Positions 6,390 through 8,851 of a stretch of DNA of 8,851 nucleotides are shown here, piece after piece; the first letter of the stretch is position 1; every line of letters begins with the position of its first letter. Made by a program: the position numbers and the translations under genes. The stretch spans positions 1-8,851 of the forward strand of contig JAUWYL010000033.1 of the NCBI GenBank assembly GCA_030615855.1, read 5' to 3'. Origin of the DNA: a bacterium (GTDB lineage Bacteria; UBP18; UBA7526). Below the pieces are notes generated by a model. It made no database searches. It was given only the letters and a program-made list of their open reading frames with translations, and was not told where the DNA came from.

Positions 6390-7865
6390 ATGACCCTTAA
6401 GGTTTATAATACCCTTACGGGAAAGAAAGAGAAATTTACACCTTTGAAGAAGGATAGGGTGAGGATGTATGTCTGTGGGGTGACGGTCTATGATGACTGC
6501 CATCTGGGACATGCTAGATGCTATGTGGCCTTCGATGTCGTCTATCGTTATCTAAGGTATAAAGGCTACAAGGTAAAATATGTTCAGAATATTACGGATG
6601 TGGATGATAAGATAATTGCCAAGGCAAAGGAGCTCCGAACTGCAAAAAATTTAAAAGCTCTAGTGAGAGAAGTGGCGGAGAGATATACCAAAGAGTATTT
6701 TAAATGGATGGATTATCTAAAGGTGAAGAGGGCTGATCTCTACCCCAAGGCAACAGAGCATATCGAGGAGATGATAAAGTTAATCCAAAAATTATTGGAT
6801 AAAGAATACGCCTATGAAATAGATGGGGATGTCTACTTTAATATCTCTAAATTCACCTCTTATGGTAGGCTCTCCGGTCGCTCTATTGATGAGATGCGGG
6901 CTGGGGCAAGGGTGGAGGTGGACGAGAGGAAGAAGAACCCCTTGGACTTCGCTTTATGGAAGAGGACAAAAGAGGGAGAGCCGAGCTGGGATAGCCCTTG
7001 GGGAAAGGGTCGTCCGGGTTGGCATATAGAATGCTCTGCTATGAGCATGAAGTATTTGGGGAAAAGTTTTGATATCCACGGGGGAGGTCAGGATCTCATC
7101 TTTCCTCACCATGAGAATGAGATTGCCCAGAGTGAGGCCTTTAGCGGGAAGCCCTTTGTCAAGTACTGGCTCCATAACGGCTTTGTCACCACAGAGGGTG
7201 AGAAGATGTCCAAATCCTTGGGGAATATCTTTACCCTGAAAGAACTCTTTCAGGAGTTTCCCGATCCAGAGATCGCCCGACTCTTTCTATTATCCATGCA
7301 CTATCGTAGTCCCGTTGACTTTACTAAGGAGAAATTAGTGGAAATAGAGAAGCGCCTTTCCCATTTCTATAATCTTTTGGATTTTATCCTTCAAGCAGTG
7401 AAGGGGAGAATCTCTAGTAAGAGGATCAATCCCCAGTCTCTGAGTAAGGAAGAGAAGAGGCTCTACCAAGAGATTCAAGAGACAAATAAAGAATTTGATA
7501 GAGCAATGGATGACGATTTCAATACGGCAAGGGCTTTCTCTTCCCTGGATAGCCTGGTAAAGGTGGCCAATACCCTAAAGGATAATCCAAAGGTAAGTGG
7601 AAATAAAGCATTATTGAGCAAAGTTTATAAGTTATTAAAAGAGAAGGGCGTGATTTTGGGCTTCTTTAAAAAGCATAATTGGAAGGCGATGACTCGCATT
7701 CCAGATAGAAAGGAAATAGAGAGGTTAATTGCCCAAAGGGATAGGGCGCGCGAGGAGAGAAATTGGGATCTAGCAGACAGGATAAGGAGCGATTTAAGAA
7801 AGAGAGGGATTATCCTGGAGGACCATCCAGAGGGAACTACCTGGAAAAGAAAACGAAAAACTTGA
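6390..7865 (+). CDS. cysS: Cysteine--tRNA ligase
   Basis: A class I aminoacyl-tRNA synthetase that charges tRNA-Cys in the cytosol, 491 residues, close to the usual bacterial length. The zinc site that reads the cysteine thiol is complete: C29 in YVCGVTVYD, C215 in GWHIECSAMS, H240 and E244 in FPHHENEIAQ. The HIGH motif is HLGH (38-41) and the KMSKS motif is exact (272-276). The region after about 300 is the helical anticodon-binding part, and the tail is strongly basic (TTWKRKRKT). The start ATG 6390 follows a purine-rich stretch (AAGGGAAGAAG) that can act as a modest ribosome binding site. The stop codon is embedded in the -35 box of the next promoter. Its place after gltX matches the yacL-ispDF-gltX-cysS cluster, with galT where cysE is in Bacillus. 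Confidence 0.97.
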   Translation: MTLKVYNTLTGKKEKFTPLKKDRVRMYVCGVTVYDDCHLGHARCYVAFDVVYRYLRYKGYKVKYVQNITDVDDKIIAKAKELRTAKNLKALVREVAERYTKEYFKWMDYLKVKRADLYPKATEHIEEMIKLIQKLLDKEYAYEIDGDVYFNISKFTSYGRLSGRSIDEMRAGARVEVDERKKNPLDFALWKRTKEGEPSWDSPWGKGRPGWHIECSAMSMKYLGKSFDIHGGGQDLIFPHHENEIAQSEAFSGKPFVKYWLHNGFVTTEGEKMSKSLGNIFTLKELFQEFPDPEIARLFLLSMHYRSPVDFTKEKLVEIEKRLSHFYNLLDFILQAVKGRISSKRINPQSLSKEEKRLYQEIQETNKEFDRAMDDDFNTARAFSSLDSLVKVANTLKDNPKVSGNKALLSKVYKLLKEKGVILGFFKKHNWKAMTRIPDRKEIERLIAQRDRAREERNWDLADRIRSDLRKRGIILEDHPEGTTWKRKRKT

Positions 7866-7890
7866 CAAAAACTAATTTATCAGGTAAAAT
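7862..7890 (+). promoter_or_regulatory. Sigma-70 type promoter of the tRNA operon
   Basis: TTGACA (7862-7867), a 17-base spacer and TAAAAT (7885-7890) form a near-consensus housekeeping promoter. The -35 box overlaps the cysS stop codon (7863-7865). Transcription should start near 7897 and read the truncated tRNA-Thr piece, the hairpin block and then the tRNAs. Confidence 0.8.
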
Positions 7891-7913
7891 ATAAATTTGT
7901 CTCTAATCAAGGT

Positions 7914-7934
7914 GCCCACATAGCTCAGTTGGTA
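7914..7934 (+). pseudogene. Truncated tRNA-Thr 5' end
   Basis: These 21 bases match the first 21 bases of the intact tRNA-Thr(TGT) at 8058 at 20 positions, differing only at 7920 (A for G). The shared preceding GT extends the match by two bases. The copy stops in the D-loop and runs into a hairpin block. No anticodon arm, T-arm or matching 3' acceptor strand follows before the intact gene, so it cannot be a working tRNA. Confidence 0.8.
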
Positions 7935-8055
7935 TCCCTGCGTCCCGACTTTGTCGGGACCGGTCCCTATGTCCAAAGGACCGGGATCCCGGCTTTGCTC
8001 AGGGAGACCTCGGTTCCAGCTTTGCTGGAACACAGGGGGAGCATCCCACTTTTTT
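7935..8055 (+). repeat. Hairpin block between truncated and intact tRNA-Thr
   Basis: A 121-base run of small palindromes. GTCCCGAC/GTCGGGAC (7942-7949 with 7953-7960) and GGTTCCAGC-type arms (8013-8020 with 8024-8031) are perfect 8-bp stems, both with a TTT loop. CGGTCC/GGACCG (7961-7966 with 7978-7983) is a perfect 6-bp stem. CCGGGATCCCGG (7981-7992) is a perfect 12-bp palindrome. CCCTG (7936-7940) can pair with CAGGG (8033-8037) and close the whole block. It ends with GGGA-GCA-TCCC and six T residues (8050-8055), which vaguely resembles a weak terminator. No coding potential is seen. Confidence 0.75.
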
Positions 8056-8057
8056 GT

Positions 8058-8130
8058 GCCCACGTAGCTCAGTTGGTAGAGCAGGGCTCTTGTAAAGCTC
8101 AGGTCGGGGGTTCGAGACCCTCCGTGGGCT
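8058..8130 (+). tRNA. tRNA-Thr (anticodon TGT)
   Basis: A complete cloverleaf. The acceptor stem GCCCACG pairs fully with 8123-8129, the D stem GCTC with GAGC, the anticodon stem 8084-8088 with 8096-8100, and the T stem 8106-8110 with 8118-8122 around TTCGAGA. The loop CTTGTAA gives anticodon TGT (8091-8093), reading ACA. The discriminator is T8130. The genomic 3' end does not encode CCA, unlike the other three tRNAs here. It occupies the thrU position of the E. coli thrU-tyrU-glyT-thrT-tufB order. Confidence 0.95.
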
Positions 8131-8155
8131 TTGAGTAAAATTCATTCAAAATTTT

Positions 8156-8240
8156 GGGCGGATACCCAAGTGGTTAACGGGGGCAGACTGTAAATCTGCT
8201 GGCGATGCCTTCGGAGGTTCGAATCCTTCTCCGCCCACCA
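8156..8240 (+). tRNA. tRNA-Tyr (anticodon GTA)
   Basis: A class II tRNA with a long variable arm (about 8200-8212). The acceptor GGGCGGA pairs fully with 8230-8236. The anticodon stem GCAGA (8183-8187) pairs with TCTGC (8195-8199), and loop CTGTAAA gives GTA (8190-8192). The T stem 8213-8217 pairs with 8225-8229 around TTCGAAT. The discriminator is A8237, with CCA encoded at 8238-8240. The CCA also forms the start of the left arm of the inverted repeat that follows. Confidence 0.96.
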
Positions 8241-8297
8241 TCCTTCGCCAATATGTGGTGACCCTATGAAGCAGGCTACGGATGGCAGGCCAATTTT
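8238..8297. repeat. Inverted repeat at the tRNA-Tyr 3' end
   Basis: CCATCC (8238-8243) is the exact reverse complement of GGATGG (8280-8285). CTTC (8243-8246) can pair with GAAG (8268-8271), and GCAGGC occurs twice (8271-8276, 8285-8290). It fills the space between tRNA-Tyr and the broken tRNA-Gly and begins in the tRNA's own CCA. Confidence 0.5.
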
Positions 8298-8361
8298 GCG
8301 GGTGTAGCTCAGTGGTAGAGTCCCGGCCTTCTCCCGAAAATCTCCGAGTCCGACCACCTCT
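8298..8361 (+). pseudogene. Broken tRNA-Gly
   Basis: Positions 8298-8331 read as a tRNA-Gly 5' half: acceptor GCGGGTG, TA, D stem GCTC with GAGT, loop AGTGGTA, anticodon stem CCGGC, then CTTC. As in tRNA-Gly(TCC), the homology reaches anticodon bases T and C and then breaks. The sequence at 8343-8361 faintly resembles a T-loop and 3' acceptor strand (TCCGAGT, then CCGAC, then CACCTCT), but no T-stem 5' strand or anticodon 3' strand is present and about 8 bases are missing. It is either a 5' half cut by a hairpin repeat or a decayed whole gene. It differs at several 5' positions from the intact tRNA-Gly at 8423, so it is not a recent copy. Confidence 0.7.
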
Positions 8362-8410
8362 AGTGGACGGGCGAGAATAGATTTTCGGGGATCCCGCTAA
8401 GGCGCGGGGG
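8332..8410 (+). repeat. Hairpin block between broken and intact tRNA-Gly
   Basis: CCCGAAAATCT (8333-8343) pairs perfectly over 11 bp with AGATTTTCGGG (8379-8389). It encloses a small CCAC/GTGG hairpin (8354-8357 with 8363-8366). CCCGC/GCGGG (8393-8397 with 8404-8408) follows. GGGATCCC recurs here (8388-8395) and in the tRNA-Thr hairpin block (7983-7990), and GGGATCC again at 8510-8516, which hints at a shared repeat family. Confidence 0.7.
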
Positions 8411-8422
8411 CGTAATCTGTTG

Positions 8423-8496
8423 GCGGGCGTGGTTCAGTGGTAGAACATCAGCCTTCCAAGCTGAGGACGTGAGTTCGATTCTCATCGCCCGCTCCA
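8423..8496 (+). tRNA. tRNA-Gly (anticodon TCC)
   Basis: A complete cloverleaf. The acceptor GCGGGCG pairs fully with 8486-8492, and the D stem GTTC with GAAC. The anticodon stem TCAGC (8448-8452) pairs with GCTGA (8460-8464), and loop CTTCCAA gives TCC (8455-8457). The T stem 8469-8473 pairs with 8481-8485 around TTCGATT, with one G-T pair. The discriminator is T8493, with CCA encoded at 8494-8496. It is in the glyT position of the conserved tRNA-tuf operon. Confidence 0.96.
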
Positions 8497-8514
8497 AACT
8501 GGGTCAATCGGGAT

Positions 8515-8557
8515 CCTCGCAACTGTAATCCCAACAGAGTTGGGAACATTTGCGGGG
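8515..8557 (+). repeat. Two-tier hairpin before the tuf promoter
   Basis: The inner stem TCCCAAC (8529-8535) pairs perfectly with GTTGGGA (8539-8545) around AGA. The outer stem 8515-8522 pairs with 8550-8557 using one G-T pair. It sits directly upstream of the second promoter. It could insulate or attenuate read-through from the upstream tRNA transcript, but no T-run follows it immediately, so it is not called a terminator. Confidence 0.6.
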
Positions 8558-8586
8558 TTGACAAATAGGTTTTTATCTGTTATATT
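8558..8586 (+). promoter_or_regulatory. Promoter for tRNA-Thr(GGT)-tuf
   Basis: TTGACA (8558-8563), a 17-base spacer and TATATT (8581-8586), with a TG one base upstream of the -10 (8578-8579, extended -10). Predicted initiation near 8593 gives a leader of about a dozen bases before tRNA-Thr(GGT). Spacing and -35 box are the same as in the promoter at 7862. Confidence 0.8.
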
Positions 8587-8605
8587 ATTTTTTTACCTAT
8601 GCCAT

Positions 8606-8681
8606 GCCCATGTAGCTCAGTTGGTAGAGCACATCCTTGGTAAGGATGAGGTCAGCGGTTCGATCCCGCTCGTGGGCTCCA
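8606..8681 (+). tRNA. tRNA-Thr (anticodon GGT)
   Basis: A complete cloverleaf. The acceptor GCCCATG pairs with 8671-8677 with one T-G pair. The anticodon stem CATCC (8632-8636) pairs with GGATG (8644-8648), and loop TTGGTAA gives GGT (8639-8641). The T stem 8654-8658 pairs with 8666-8670 around TTCGATC. The discriminator is T8678, with CCA encoded at 8679-8681. It lies 29 bases upstream of the tuf start and is probably processed out of the tuf transcript, as thrT-tufB in E. coli. Confidence 0.96.
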
Positions 8682-8693
8682 GAAGGAAATTTT

Positions 8694-8702
8694 AAAGGAG
8701 GT
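8694..8702 (+). promoter_or_regulatory. Shine-Dalgarno site of tuf
   Basis: AAAGGAGGT is a near-perfect anti-16S match, 8 bases before the tuf ATG, as expected for a very highly translated gene. Confidence 0.85.
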
Positions 8703-8710
8703 AAAGAAGA

Positions 8711-8851
8711 ATGGCAAAGGCAAAGTTTGAGAGGAAGAAGCCCCATCTGAATGTGGGGACCATCGGACACGTGGACCATGGGAAGACCACCTTAGTGGCC
8801 GCCATGACCAGGATCTTAGCCAAGCATGGCTTAGCTAAGGAGATGAAGTTT
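8711..8851 (+). CDS. tuf: Elongation factor Tu, N-terminal part (3' truncated by window edge)
   Basis: The first 47 codons of EF-Tu, the GTPase that delivers aminoacyl-tRNA to the ribosome. The N-terminus [27 protein letters not shown] is diagnostic: the G1/P-loop GHVDHGKT spans residues 19-26. The rest of the G domain lies beyond the window. The start is fixed by the strong Shine-Dalgarno at 8694-8702 and the conserved N-terminus. It is preceded by its own tRNA-Thr(GGT) and promoter, completing the Thr-Tyr-Gly-Thr-tuf order. In many bacteria rpmG-secE-nusG would follow; this cannot be seen here. Confidence 0.96.
   Translation, partial: MAKAKFERKKPHLNVGTIGHVDHGKTTLVAAMTRILAKHGLAKEMKF

Noticed and set aside
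7897-8055. T-box riboswitch in the leader of the tRNA operon
   Set aside because: T-box leaders control synthetase or amino-acid genes; I see no T-box core sequence (AGGGTGGNACCGCG-like), and the tRNA-like part is a direct copy of a tRNA 5' end.
7929-8138. Open frame of 69 codons on the plus strand
   Set aside because: It crosses the tRNA-Thr fragment, hairpins and intact tRNA-Thr; the codons are explained by RNA genes and palindromes.
8142-8357. Minus-strand open frame over tRNA-Tyr
   Set aside because: This is the well-known spurious antisense translation of tRNA-Tyr (SNLRRHRQQIYSLPPLTTW type), not a protein gene.
8332-8422. Group I intron in the tRNA-Gly anticodon loop
   Set aside because: The inserted stretch is far too short, has no recognisable intron core, and no clean 3' exon restoring the anticodon and acceptor stems follows.
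8597-8779. Minus-strand open frame over tRNA-Thr(GGT) and tuf
   Set aside because: The ERDRTADLILTKDVLYQLSYMG string is a typical antisense tRNA-Thr translation artefact.

Overview
The window is bacterial chromosomal DNA of moderate GC content. It carries housekeeping genes on the plus strand only. The gene order (radA, a YacL-type PIN/TRAM gene, ispD, ispF, gltX, cysS) resembles the classic radA-yacL-ispD-ispF-gltX-cysS cluster of Bacillota and several other phyla. The MEP-pathway genes and an exported L,D-transpeptidase fit a peptidoglycan-bearing bacterium. Unlike Bacillus, there is no disA between radA and yacL, and galT sits where cysE would be. Intergenic repeats and palindromes are abundant, as in some genomes of uncultivated lineages, but I cannot assign a phylum from this sequence alone.

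Layout: 1-487 is the 3' part of radA. A 236-bp spacer made largely of repeats leads to the PIN/TRAM gene (724-1692). A palindromic repeat spacer leads to ispD (1830-2570). A second copy of the first spacer's repeat leads to ispF (2733-3194). Then ispF, an L,D-transpeptidase gene, gltX and galT are chained by 4-nt ATGA/GTGA overlaps, which suggests one translationally coupled transcript. A short spacer with small GCGAAT repeats precedes cysS (6390-7865).

From 7862 on, the window is a stable-RNA operon. A consensus-like promoter overlaps the cysS stop codon. The four intact tRNAs are Thr(TGT), Tyr(GTA), Gly(TCC) and Thr(GGT), followed by the start of tuf (8711 to the window end). This is the same order as the E. 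coli thrU-tyrU-glyT-thrT-tufB operon, so an old arrangement is preserved. A second promoter lies directly before tRNA-Thr(GGT)-tuf.

The most unusual feature is in this tRNA operon. A truncated tRNA-Thr 5' piece stands just upstream of the intact tRNA-Thr(TGT), and a broken tRNA-Gly stands just upstream of the intact tRNA-Gly(TCC). Each broken copy runs directly into a cluster of strong small hairpins, several of them with 3-nt loops. The protein-coding spacers carry other palindromic repeat families that reach into coding ends: the IspD tail and stop codon, the GalT tail, and the base just before the ispD start codon.

Functionally the window combines recombination repair (RadA), isoprenoid precursor synthesis (IspD, IspF), cell-wall cross-linking (L,D-transpeptidase), galactose/nucleotide-sugar metabolism (GalT) and translation (GluRS, CysRS, tRNAs, EF-Tu).
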